DNA from: a virus
Length of the DNA stretch: 64,000 nucleotides
IMG/VR virus record: IMGVR_UViG_3300037247_000437
Location: 1-64,000 of that record
Direction: 5' to 3' (one strand)
Position 1 is the stretch's first letter, and every line of letters starts with the position of its first letter. Positions 42,509-49,796 of this stretch are shown piece by piece. The position numbers and the translations under genes were made by a program. Under the pieces are notes generated by a model that saw only the letters and a list, made by a program, of their open reading frames with translations, was not told where the DNA came from and made no database searches.

Positions 42509-42927
42509 TGAGACAAATTTTAATTACCAGGATAAGACAAGACGACGACATTCAAACGTTAGGTCATTTGACAGTCTATGATGGGCTTAAAAAGATTTTC
42601 GAGTGCAGTACATTAGAATTGCCATGGAAGGGTAACAAGACAGATGTAAGCTGCATTCCAGACGCTCATTACTGGGTTGATAAATATCTTTCACCAACCA
42701 AAGGCCGGGGAATAGTATTTCAATTCAGCAATGTAAAAGGCAGATCAAACGTTCAGATTCATGTAGGTAATTTTAATCGAGACGTCTTAGGATGTGTACT
42801 TGTTGGCCAGGGATTCACCGACCTTGACAAAGACGGATACTTGGATGTATACTCAAGCGGTCGCACCATGGACAAACTTCTAGAGATAATGCCGGATAAA
42901 TTCAAACTTACAATAAACTGGTTATGA
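42508..42927 (+). CDS. DUF5675 family protein, putative lysin
   Basis: A 139-aa protein with DUF5675 features: TLELPWKGNKTDVSCIPDAHY, then NVQIHVGNFNRDVLGCVLVG and YSSGRTMDKLL. The conserved IHxGN...GC block (His about 87, Cys about 96) resembles an active site of transpeptidase/peptidase type. The family sits in lysis modules and is thought to act on peptidoglycan. ATGA overlap with the holin gene. Confidence 0.75.
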   Translation: MRQILITRIRQDDDIQTLGHLTVYDGLKKIFECSTLELPWKGNKTDVSCIPDAHYWVDKYLSPTKGRGIVFQFSNVKGRSNVQIHVGNFNRDVLGCVLVGQGFTDLDKDGYLDVYSSGRTMDKLLEIMPDKFKLTINWL

Positions 42928-43346
42928 ATATCCTAAGTAAAATATTCTCAAGTGGTGCTAATGAAATAATAGGCACAGTGGGCGGTATAATAGACGACCT
43001 GAGTACTTCTAAGGAAGAGAAGGCAGAACTAAAGAAAAGGCTATTCGATGCCATAAGCTCAAAGCTATTGGATCTTGCAGAAATGGGAAAACAAGTAATC
43101 ATTGCAGAGTCAAGCGGCAATTGGCTGCAAAGATCATGGAGGCCAATTATAATGCTTTCATTTGGATTTATAATAATGTACTATTATTTTATTGCGCCTG
43201 TGTTTTCTACGCCAGGAATAGAGTTGCCTGATGAATTCTGGGCATTACTTAAAATTGGTTTAGGCGGTTACGTAGTTGGCAGATCGGTGGAAAAAGTTGC
43301 AAAGGAATTTTCCAAAAATCCAGATATGTTAAAAAGAAAAAAGTAA
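42924..43346 (+). CDS. three-TM holin family protein
   Basis: A 140-aa protein. An N-terminal helical part (to about residue 65), then NWLQRSWRPIIMLSFGFIIM (GW.QR.WRP motif of the Holin_3TM family), hydrophobic segments at about 72-90 and 107-122, and a basic tail. Holins open the inner membrane at lysis. The gene is followed by a strong terminator, closing the late transcript. Confidence 0.8.
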   Translation: MNILSKIFSSGANEIIGTVGGIIDDLSTSKEEKAELKKRLFDAISSKLLDLAEMGKQVIIAESSGNWLQRSWRPIIMLSFGFIIMYYYFIAPVFSTPGIELPDEFWALLKIGLGGYVVGRSVEKVAKEFSKNPDMLKRKK

Positions 43347-43374
43347 TTTTGTTTATATGTATGTGATTGAAAGG

Positions 43375-43402
43375 GACGCTTTGGAACGGGGCGTCTTTTT
43401 TT
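43375..43402 (+). terminator. intrinsic terminator after the lysis genes
   Basis: Stem GACGC (43375-43379) with GCGTC (43391-43395) and a run of seven or more T, 29 nt after the holin stop. Its T-tract leads directly into the next promoter-like region. Confidence 0.75.
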
Positions 43403-43418
43403 ATGTCCAATAATTCAC

Positions 43419-43487
43419 TACATTTGATTCTCATGGTTAGTTGGTTTAAATTGTTTGTGAGCGGTGCTGTATGGTGCCGCTTTTTTT
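43419..43487 (+). ncRNA. putative small RNA unit (promoter and terminator)
   Basis: TACATTTG at 43419-43426 matches the -7 consensus; the T-tract of the preceding terminator lies at the -33 position. About 35 nt later comes a terminator with stem AGCGG/CCGCT (43460-43464, 43477-43481) and seven T. A transcript would be about 55 nt, with no ORF. The core AATTCnCTACATTTGATT recurs at 45572. Confidence 0.45.
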
Positions 43488-43500
43488 ATTCTCTATAATT

Positions 43501-43610
43501 AATTAACTTCACGCTGACGGGCACTTCCGATTTTGGTCAACAAGATCGACGCATCGCGGAATACAGGAGGCCGGAGAACTCGATTATCAAGGATGGTCGA
43601 GTTTTTTTTA
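43501..43610 (+). ncRNA. putative structured RNA with terminator
   Basis: A GC-rich stretch with nested pairing: TTCCG (43525-43529) with CGGAA (43557-43561), enclosing CGAT/ATCG. It is followed by a terminator AACTCGA (43577-43583)/TCGAGTT (43597-43603) and eight T. No ORF. A promoter is not clear. Together with the neighbours it fills the 353 nt between the holin gene and 43700. Confidence 0.42.
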
Positions 43611-43673
43611 TGCCAAATCGAAAATAAAAGTAAAACAATTACTATTTAATTAGTTTGCTAGTATGTAATTTAC

Positions 43674-43681
43674 TACATTTG
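43674..43681 (+). promoter_or_regulatory. -7 element TACATTTG
   Basis: Third TACATTTG in 260 nt, 18 nt before the ATG at 43700. Upstream TTTG is at 43654-43657, closer than ideal (16 nt). It argues against the in-frame start at 43655. Confidence 0.5.
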
Positions 43682-43699
43682 GTTAATCAAAAGGGAATT

Positions 43700-44149
43700 A
43701 TGAAAAATCAAATCACAGAGATCGAACGAAATTTATCAGAAGGTTACACTTTAGTAAGTTCAACTGAACATAAAAGCAGCCAGTACTTTTACATAGCACG
43801 TCCGGACGGTTTAGAACTTAAGGCCAGAATAAGCGATCACGAAACAATGACAGGAAGATCTGCAAGTCATGTGAATATTTTAAGTGACAGATTTTTACAT
43901 ATAGATTTTGATTTCGAAATGCAATATGATGCTGATGATTATGAAATCGAATTAACCAAAGAAGAGGCTGCGAAGCAAATATCAGAATATTACGGTGTTG
44001 AAGTAGATGAAAATAGCATTGAAGAATGTTCAGATTCAGATTTTCAACTTGATAATATGGAACTTGATTGGAAAGTTGGGGAGGCTATTTTAGGCAAGCA
44101 TATAGCAGAATGCATAATGAATGTAACGAACGTGTGTTATACTTACTAA
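43700..44149 (+). CDS. hypothetical acidic protein
   Basis: A 149-aa protein, MKNQITEIERNLSEGYTLVSS, strongly acidic in its second half (DADDYEIELTKEEAAKQISEYYG). No family recognised. Start at 43700 because the -7 element overlaps the longer version. First gene of the accessory block with the radical SAM enzyme. Confidence 0.6.
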   Translation: MKNQITEIERNLSEGYTLVSSTEHKSSQYFYIARPDGLELKARISDHETMTGRSASHVNILSDRFLHIDFDFEMQYDADDYEIELTKEEAAKQISEYYGVEVDENSIEECSDSDFQLDNMELDWKVGEAILGKHIAECIMNVTNVCYTY

Positions 44150-44168
44150 TTCAAAAAAAATAATTAAA

Positions 44169-45278
44169 ATGAAAATAGCTCTGATAGATGGTGATTTATT
44201 AGGATTAGGCAACCATAGATTTCCTAATTTGGCACTCATGAAAATATCATCATTTAGGAAAGTAATGGGTGATAACGTAACGTTAATTTTAGATTATAAG
44301 GAGTTAACCGGGGGGTTATTTGTTAAAAAATACGATAAAATATTTATATCAAAAGCCTTTACGTGGAGTTATGTTCCTGAAGAAATCACATCAATGAGTA
44401 ATGTTGTAACAGGCGGGACTGGTTTTTTTTATGACAAAGCTATACCATTGAGTTATGAGATAGAGCATTCAATGCCAGACTATTCATTATATGATGAATT
44501 TGTTAGGGTAAAAGAGTTAGCGCGTAATAAAAAAACGTCGTTAAAACATTATAAGGAATATTCAGTAGGATATTCAACAAGGGGCTGTTTTCGGGGATGT
44601 GGGTTTTGTGTTTTAAAAAATGAACGAAAGGTTAACCTTCATTCATCCTTATTTGAATTCACAGACCCAACTAGAAAAAAAATAGCGATGCTTGATGATA
44701 ATATATTGGGGTGTGCAAAATATCCTCAAATATTTGAGCAAATAAAAGATACTGGAAAGGCATTCAAGTACACACAGGCTATGGACATACGCCTAATGAC
44801 TGATAAAAAAACAAAGATTATACTCCCCCTGAGATACGATGGTGATTATTTCTTTGCCTTCGACCTGTGGGATCATAAAGAAAAAGTAGAAAAAGGTTTA
44901 AAATTATGGAGTGAAAGCTATTATAAGATAAAAAATTCAAAGGCTAAAAGTATTCATACACAGTTATATTGCATTTGCGCTTATGATGATGACAATAAAT
45001 ATGACTTAAATTTCTTTATCAATGACATTATAATTCTATTCAATAGGATTGAAATAATATTTAAGTACAAAGCAAACCCGTATGTAATGTGTTTTGAAAA
45101 ATGGAAAGAGTCTCCTTTCCCGTATCTATACACAGCATTAAGGCAGTGGAGCCTACGCCCAGCTAATTGTAAGAAATATAGTTTCAATGAATATATTGAA
45201 GTATCAGGTAAAACAAAAGCAATGCTTCTTAGAGATAAATATCCTGAATTTAGAAAATTATGGGACGTAAAATTATAA
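44169..45278 (+). CDS. radical SAM protein
   Basis: A 369-aa protein. The N-terminal 130 residues resemble a small Rossmann-like (B12-binding-like) domain with GNHRFPNLALMKIS. CFRGCGFC (C140, C144, C147) is the Cx3Cx2C loop that holds the 4Fe-4S cluster cleaving S-adenosylmethionine. A TIM-barrel-like C-terminal part follows. Related proteins occur in phages with no known substrate. There is no obvious substrate peptide nearby; the 62-aa downstream product is a candidate partner only by position. Confidence 0.8.
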   Translation: MKIALIDGDLLGLGNHRFPNLALMKISSFRKVMGDNVTLILDYKELTGGLFVKKYDKIFISKAFTWSYVPEEITSMSNVVTGGTGFFYDKAIPLSYEIEHSMPDYSLYDEFVRVKELARNKKTSLKHYKEYSVGYSTRGCFRGCGFCVLKNERKVNLHSSLFEFTDPTRKKIAMLDDNILGCAKYPQIFEQIKDTGKAFKYTQAMDIRLMTDKKTKIILPLRYDGDYFFAFDLWDHKEKVEKGLKLWSESYYKIKNSKAKSIHTQLYCICAYDDDNKYDLNFFINDIIILFNRIEIIFKYKANPYVMCFEKWKESPFPYLYTALRQWSLRPANCKKYSFNEYIEVSGKTKAMLLRDKYPEFRKLWDVKL

Positions 45279-45288
45279 ACAATTAATC

Positions 45289-45477
45289 ATGATAGAACTT
45301 ATAGTACACCGTATCAAGATCATTTACGGAACAGAGGCGAAGTTTTGCGAGACGCAAAACCACGGAGATCCTTCCAACTTTCCAAAGCTCAAAAAGACAG
45401 TGATTAATAAAACCGATTGGCTCAATAGGTTTTTAGATCCATTGGGATTAAAAGTTGAGATTACAGATAAAAAGTAG
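45289..45477 (+). CDS. small protein next to radical SAM gene
   Basis: A 62-aa protein, MIELIVHRIKIIYGTEAKFC, 10 nt after the radical SAM gene. One Cys, no leader-like Gly-Gly site. Function unknown. Confidence 0.52.
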   Translation: MIELIVHRIKIIYGTEAKFCETQNHGDPSNFPKLKKTVINKTDWLNRFLDPLGLKVEITDKK

Positions 45478-45562
45478 TAGATTTGCATTTCATATTCATA
45501 ATTTCGTGTTGATTTGATAGTTTAGATTGAAAAAAAAGCGCGCCGCTCGGTTCGCTTTTTTT
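45478..45562 (+). ncRNA. putative small RNA unit
   Basis: TAGATTTG (45478-45485) with TTG 20 nt upstream (45455-45457) forms a promoter at the end of the previous gene. The terminator AAAAAAAGCG (45531-45540)/CGCTTTTTTT (45553-45562) could work on both strands. The transcript would be about 70 nt and noncoding. First of three such units in the 450-nt gap before 45928. Confidence 0.45.
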
Positions 45563-45579
45563 TATTTGGAATAATTCGC

Positions 45580-45656
45580 TACATTTGATTTGATTCGCGA
45601 TTTGTTATATGGTAATGAGATCAATAAAAAAGCCTCTGTAGGATGAGGCTTTTTTA
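45580..45656 (+). ncRNA. putative small RNA unit
   Basis: TACATTTG (45580-45587) inside AATTCGCTACATTTGATT, nearly the same as at 43413-43430. Terminator stem AAAAAAGCCTC (45626-45636)/GAGGCTTTTTT (45645-45655), 11 bp, 8-nt loop. Predicted transcript about 60 nt, no ORF. Confidence 0.48.
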
Positions 45657-45659
45657 TTT

Positions 45660-45814
45660 GCATAATTGAATTGTATTTTGTACCTTCATATTTCATTTAG
45701 AAACTATACAGTTTAAACTAAATCAAAAGGTCATGTAAACTAAATGCATTTTATGTTAATCAATCGGGATTCCCGGTAAATCTAAAGCCTTGATTATTCA
45801 GGGCTTTTTTTATT
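45660..45814 (+). ncRNA. possible third RNA unit ending in a terminator
   Basis: Gene-free 150 nt ending in a terminator AAAGCC (45784-45789)/GGCTTT (45802-45807) plus T-run. It contains TAAACTAAA twice and a hairpin CGGGATTCCCG. The promoter is weak (TATTTTG near 45673). The remaining gap to 45916 shows nothing further. Confidence 0.35.
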
Positions 45815-45916
45815 GGATCATACATATATTTTTTACGCCATCCGGAAACACCCTGAAAAATTTCAATATAAATGGATAAACTTGATTAAACATTAGGATA
45901 ATCAAAAATAACCTAT

Positions 45917-45924
45917 TATATTTG
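45917..45924 (+). promoter_or_regulatory. -7 element TATATTTG next to a start codon
   Basis: TATATTTG, then TTT, then ATGTCAAA. Same spacing (3 nt) and flanking sequence as at 12105 and 51354. Confidence 0.58.
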
Positions 45925-45927
45925 TTT

Positions 45928-46431
45928 ATGTCAAATGAGAAACGAAATATGGATATGATACTCGCGGAATTAAATACTACATTCAATTTAAACATCAAAA
46001 AAGATGTTAATAAAAGAAGTTCAGCAGGATCGTATAATAATAATACCGTATTTATTTCTAGTATTGAAGTATTAAAAAGCAAGTGTGGAGTCCAATCAAA
46101 CAGAGAAAATAAATACGGTCAAAAATTATATCCTAATACTATCTCTTTCGCCTCAGATGATTTGGAATCTATTACAATTGCACATGAATTCGGGCATGCA
46201 ATTGAGGATAATTATAGAAATGATGAAATGTTTATAAGTTGCAGAAATATTTGTGATGATTTAGCGCCTAAATATATTTCATTATACTCTGGCAAAGATA
46301 GCCCATTGAGTATTTATAGTGAGGCATTTGCAGAAACTTTTTGCTTATACATAATAAATCCAAGCAAATTACATCAAATTAACACTGAGTTATTCAGCGC
46401 CATTAATGAATTGTACGCATCATTTTTATAA
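45928..46431 (+). CDS. HExxH zinc metallopeptidase-like protein
   Basis: A 167-aa protein with a gluzincin-like active site: IAHEFGHAIE (HEFGH at 86-90, two His and the catalytic Glu) and a likely third ligand in YSEAFAET (E132 or E136). Single-domain phage proteins like this are known, mostly without an assigned target. I start at 45928, not 45922, because the promoter ends at 45924. Possible leaderless message. Substrate unknown. Confidence 0.75.
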   Translation: MSNEKRNMDMILAELNTTFNLNIKKDVNKRSSAGSYNNNTVFISSIEVLKSKCGVQSNRENKYGQKLYPNTISFASDDLESITIAHEFGHAIEDNYRNDEMFISCRNICDDLAPKYISLYSGKDSPLSIYSEAFAETFCLYIINPSKLHQINTELFSAINELYASFL

Positions 46432-46433
46432 TT

Positions 46434-46595
46434 ATGAAAACGAAATTACAAAAACTCGAAAAAGAATATAATCAAATGGTTGCATATCGATTAGAATGTA
46501 ATGCTACAGGAAGTAAAAAAAATTATACGTCTGCCGACTTTGATAAAGAAGGTGCAATTGTTAAGGAAATTTATGAATTAAAAAATAAGCAATGA
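46434..46595 (+). CDS. small helical protein (53 aa)
   Basis: A 53-aa Lys/Glu-rich coiled-coil protein, 2 nt after the metallopeptidase and overlapping the next gene by 4 nt. The gap residues CNATGSKKNYTSADFDKEG form a loop between two helices. Function unknown. Confidence 0.55.
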   Translation: MKTKLQKLEKEYNQMVAYRLECNATGSKKNYTSADFDKEGAIVKEIYELKNKQ

Positions 46596-46774
46596 CCAAC
46601 ACTAGAAACCACGGAGGCAAGAGAACCGGAGCAGGGACAAAGACAAAGCCACAGGGCGAAGCAAAGCAGTGGTTTACTCTTGGTATACCAGAGAAAGATA
46701 TAAAAGCGTATGGAGGCTTAAAAAAGCTAAAAACAGACTTTCAAAAATGGTTTTATAAAAACTTGCATCGATAG
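46592..46774 (+). CDS. GGKRTGAGT-type small basic protein
   Basis: A 60-aa protein beginning TRNHGGKRTGAGTKTKPQGEAK, a basic motif common at the N-terminus of small phage DNA-binding proteins. The rest is a short helical part. Its frame ends 15 nt into an overlapping open frame that encodes a GIY-YIG domain. A single missing base would fuse the two (see next entry). Confidence 0.58.
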   Translation: MTNTRNHGGKRTGAGTKTKPQGEAKQWFTLGIPEKDIKAYGGLKKLKTDFQKWFYKNLHR

Positions 46775-47283
46775 AGAATGACAATGATTTCACATTAAAT
46801 GAAAAATATTGCACTAATCAAGGCAGTCATCATAATGTATGTAGTTCTGATTGTTATTCACAATTTGCAGCAACCAGAACGAGCGAAAATAGATTAAGCT
46901 TTGATAATAATAATTACCTCAATCCTCCGGTAATTTATAAAATTACAAACATCAAAACGGGGCAATGTTATATAGGTAAATCAATCAGGAGCTTTACACT
47001 ACGCTGGTGGGAGCATATCAAAGCCGGAAAGATGGCAGGAGAAAACACAGATCATTGTTTTTATAAGGCAATAAATCAAAGCAAATTAATCGATTGGACA
47101 TACCAAGTTATTGAAGTTATTAATGAATATCCTGAAACCTGCGTTGATTATTTAAGCAAAGAGCGATATATCACAGAGCGCGAAAGTTATTGGATTGAAA
47201 AATATGATTCTGTAAATAATGGCTATAATTCAGTCATCAGCAATAAAATTAAAAAGGAAAAAACATTGCAAATTTTCAATTAA
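46759..47283 (+). CDS. GIY-YIG endonuclease domain, start unclear
   Basis: An open frame of 175 codons carrying a Cys-rich part (YCTNQGSHHNVCSSDCY) and then a full GIY-YIG domain: VIYKITNIKTGQCYIGKS, RWWEHIKAG, an Arg/Glu helix and WIEKYDSVNNGYNS. Such enzymes cleave DNA in homing and repair. The first in-frame ATG (47032) lies inside the domain, so a normal start would remove the GIY and YIG motifs. Adding one A to the A5 run near 46757-46761 fuses it to the upstream GGKR protein. Confidence 0.62.
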   Translation, partial: KLASIENDNDFTLNEKYCTNQGSHHNVCSSDCYSQFAATRTSENRLSFDNNNYLNPPVIYKITNIKTGQCYIGKSIRSFTLRWWEHIKAGKMAGENTDHCFYKAINQSKLIDWTYQVIEVINEYPETCVDYLSKERYITERESYWIEKYDSVNNGYNSVISNKIKKEKTLQIFN

Positions 47284-47332
47284 ATAAATTCAACCCGTCA
47301 ATCTAAATAATTCACAGTATAATATAAAGACA

Positions 47333-47554
47333 ATGTTAGACGAAAAAGGATTTGTATTTATTGATGATAATAATCGTCCGTTTTGGGTGGCTATGAGATT
47401 TGATAAGCCAACACTTTTGTATTGGCATGCAGATAAAAAATGGGTTAGGCTTAGGGAGGTTACAATGATTGAAATATGGCAAATGAACGACCAAGCAATC
47501 CCGGGACATCTTGCAGAAAAATACCATGAGCAACATAAAAAACAATTAATATAA
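47333..47554 (+). CDS. hypothetical protein
   Basis: A 73-aa protein rich in Trp (FWVAMRF, YWHADKKWVRLREVT), probably a compact beta fold. Preceded by TTCACAGTATAATATAAAGACA, one of three similar leaders. Unknown function. Confidence 0.55.
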   Translation: MLDEKGFVFIDDNNRPFWVAMRFDKPTLLYWHADKKWVRLREVTMIEIWQMNDQAIPGHLAEKYHEQHKKQLI

Positions 47555-47567
47555 ACTAAAAGAAATT

Positions 47568-47771
47568 ATGATAGCAGTATTTGGAGACAATCGAGAATTT
47601 AGAATGATCAGGTGTTATCCTAGGAAACAATTCAATATAATAAGAGGTGTAGAAAGTATATCTGGCGTAAGGTGGGAGGGTGTAATATTTTTACACGGAT
47701 GGAAACAAATAACGGCATTATGCGAAGCTAGGGATTTGCTTGAAGTTAGACAGCCAGAGTTATTCAAATGA
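47568..47771 (+). CDS. hypothetical protein
   Basis: A 67-aa basic protein, MIAVFGDNREFRMIRCYPRK, beta-like. Preceded by a TAAACTAAA leader. Its last codons contain the -33 TTTG of the next noncoding unit. Unknown. Confidence 0.52.
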   Translation: MIAVFGDNREFRMIRCYPRKQFNIIRGVESISGVRWEGVIFLHGWKQITALCEARDLLEVRQPELFK

Positions 47772-47774
47772 CCT

Positions 47775-47911
47775 TTTGTATTGTCAATATTATTTCATAT
47801 CTTTGTAATGGATTCAATAGTATGATAAAATTAAGTTACGATATTAACGTACATAAGACTTTATTGAATCCTGTTCTGGGTAAGCGAAAGCGGCACCAGA
47901 CAGGATTTTTT
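47775..47911 (+). ncRNA. putative attenuator RNA with competing stems
   Basis: TTTG (47775-47778), 19 nt, TATCTTTG (47798-47805) is an exact promoter match. The terminator is AATCCTGT-CTGG (47867-47879, one bulged T) with CCAG-ACAGGATT (47896-47907), a loop containing a GCGAAAGC tetraloop hairpin, and a T-run. GATTCAATA (47811-47819) is fully complementary to TATTGAATC (47862-47870). That pairing would take the 5' strand of the terminator, so the two structures exclude each other. Confidence 0.55.
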
Positions 47912-48275
47912 AGTTACTATGTTATTGCCTTTGAATCCACAATCAAAGGTTATGTTGAAAACGTTTTCTTTCTCCTGAGTAGAGCAGCAACGCTAAAAAA
48001 AGAAATCTTTAATAAATCCACTACTTGTTTTATGAGCTTGCGGGCAATGACTTCGAGGTGTCAACCCGCGCAACAAGGGCATAATAAAAAAATCGACTTA
48101 GTGATTAAGATGAGTAAACAATTCCGGTTTTTTAGCTGGCAGATATTTAGGGGCCTTAAGTTTTTGGTTTCTTAAAGCATACTCTATTTTGGGTGTAATT
48201 GTTTAGTGGTGACTGTCAAAGGCAAAACAAAAGATGCTTTAATAGACCTTGTACGTTTAATATAAAATAAACACT
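47912..48275 (+). other. noncoding stretch before radical SAM gene
   Basis: About 360 nt without a gene I trust. It holds hairpins CCTTTGA/TCAAAGG near 47930-47951 and GCGGG-TGAC/GTCA-CCCGC near 48045-48071, both in GC-rich islands. An open frame from 47768 to 48175 crosses the terminator and shows no protein-like composition, so I did not call it. The region could be the read-through leader of the gene at 48276. Confidence 0.4.
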
Positions 48276-49307
48276 ATGGAAAATCAAGATTACCCGATAC
48301 CAACAGGATATCTTTTAAAAAGAGAATATTCAAAGGGGCCTCTGGAAACGCTTTCAATTGGAGACTATGGAAAGGAAAAAAATGTAAAGGCTGATTTCTT
48401 AGGATACAAAAACAAAATAACCGGCGTTCCTTCAGGATTTTGCAAGCCATTATCTGAAAAGTGGGTGATTACAATTTCAACTCAATACGGGTGTCCAATG
48501 AAATGCACGTTTTGCGATGTGCCTAATATCAAATTTAGAGGTAATGTTTCAATGGAGGATATGTTTAAGCAAATAAAAAATGCTATCTCAATGTTTCCAG
48601 ATGTCCGGTATACTGAAAGATTAAATTTACATTTTGCACGAATGGGAGAGCCTATTTTTAATCGTGATGTTTTTTCAACTGCTGAATGGATTTGGAATAA
48701 CAAGAAAAGATTTCAAGATGAATTGAATTTAAGGATTGAAGTATTTCATCCCGTACTTACCACATCATTACCCAGGAAATTCAAAGGTCTTGTAAAGGCA
48801 ATAGATGATTGGTGCTGGCTTAAAAATGAATTGTATAATGGTCAGGCTGGGTTGCAATTTTCGATTAATAGCACTGATGAAAATCAACGCTCTGAGATGT
48901 TTAATGATATGCAATTGCCATTGGAAGATTTGTCAATCATAGCGGAGGGAATGCCTGATCCGATAAGCCGTAAGTATTGTTTAAATTTTGCATATAGTTC
49001 TGACTTTGAAATTGATGCCGATAAGTTGGTGTCATTATTTGATCCGGATAAATTCATGTGTAAAATTACTCCTATACATAATAATATTGCATGTGCTGAA
49101 AATGGGATCGAGACACTTGGAGGTTACGAAAGTTGGGAGCCATACGATAAGCCAGAATCAGATTTAAGAAAGGCCGGGTTTGATGTGCTTGTATTTGTAC
49201 CTTCTGAAGATGAAGAGAAAGCGCTAGTAACATGTGGTAATACTATCATTGGAGGAGGTGAACTTCATTGCGATGATTCTTTAATTAAAATCGACGGATT
49301 AAAATAA
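48276..49307 (+). CDS. radical SAM enzyme, RlmN/Cfr-like
   Basis: A 343-aa protein. CPMKCTFC (C73, C77, C80) binds the 4Fe-4S cluster, NLHFARMGEPIFN (118-129) corresponds to the GMGEPL.N SAM-binding motif of RlmN/Cfr, and a late Cys in VTCGNTIIGGGELHC (C320, C332) could be the methyl-carrying Cys. RlmN and Cfr methylate adenines in rRNA or tRNA by a two-cysteine mechanism. It lies after a long noncoding region with a possible attenuator. Substrate unknown. Confidence 0.72.
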   Translation: MENQDYPIPTGYLLKREYSKGPLETLSIGDYGKEKNVKADFLGYKNKITGVPSGFCKPLSEKWVITISTQYGCPMKCTFCDVPNIKFRGNVSMEDMFKQIKNAISMFPDVRYTERLNLHFARMGEPIFNRDVFSTAEWIWNNKKRFQDELNLRIEVFHPVLTTSLPRKFKGLVKAIDDWCWLKNELYNGQAGLQFSINSTDENQRSEMFNDMQLPLEDLSIIAEGMPDPISRKYCLNFAYSSDFEIDADKLVSLFDPDKFMCKITPIHNNIACAENGIETLGGYESWEPYDKPESDLRKAGFDVLVFVPSEDEEKALVTCGNTIIGGGELHCDDSLIKIDGLK

Positions 49308-49320
49308 TTGACAGTATAAT
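49308..49320 (+). repeat. recurrent leader TTGACAGTATAAT
   Basis: TTGACAGTATAAT is found here and at 50640-50652, with TTCACAGTATAAT at 47311-47323. Each is followed by A/T-rich leader sequence (here and at 50652 TAAACTAAA) and then a start codon. The TAAACTAAA part also occurs before 47568, 50247, 50838, 51006 and others. May be promoter or translation-leader sequence. Confidence 0.5.
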
Positions 49321-49336
49321 ATAAACTAAATAAATT

Positions 49337-49711
49337 ATGAGTGAAGAGAATTCCTGGGATAACCTGAAAGACCTGACTAAGCAGGAGATAATTGATTTTT
49401 TGAAAACACAATTTCATTATAGGCTACCTTCAAAAAGAGAAGTAAAGTCATTTAAGTGGTCAAAGGATGCTGCTAAACTGCAAATAGAAATGGATGATCA
49501 TTTATCAAATCCGGTTGACCCTGACTTAATAAAAAAAAGGGATGAATACGCAAGATCATTCAATGCATCAAAAGACACGTCTGAGAGGGTTAGATTACTG
49601 GATAAGATTAATCCAATAGATGATCTTATATCAAGAAATCACGAGAAATACAAAGCCATCGCACGGAAGCAGCAAAAGAATGATAAATATTATAATTCGT
49701 TTAATCAATAA
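49337..49711 (+). CDS. hypothetical helical protein
   Basis: A 124-aa highly charged helical protein, SWDNLKDLTKQEIIDFLKT, with a basic C-terminus (KQQKNDKYYNSF). Not recognised. Preceded by the TTGACAGTATAAT-TAAACTAAA leader. Confidence 0.55.
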   Translation: MSEENSWDNLKDLTKQEIIDFLKTQFHYRLPSKREVKSFKWSKDAAKLQIEMDDHLSNPVDPDLIKKRDEYARSFNASKDTSERVRLLDKINPIDDLISRNHEKYKAIARKQQKNDKYYNSFNQ

Positions 49712-49796
49712 TTCAATTTAAACTAAAGAATGCTTCTATTAACCTTGTTGAGTTTAAAGTAAAATAAACAGTAAAAATATAAAACTAAACTAAATT

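Noticed and set aside
47768-48175. 135-aa open frame
   Set aside because: It crosses an excellent promoter and a 12-bp intrinsic terminator, has scattered low-complexity composition and no family resemblance. The region is better explained as noncoding.
49308-49320. TTGACA and TATAAT read as a sigma-70 promoter
   Set aside because: The two boxes are adjacent (1 nt apart), not 17 nt apart, and the host type uses TTTG/TAnnTTTG. I kept it as a recurrent leader instead.
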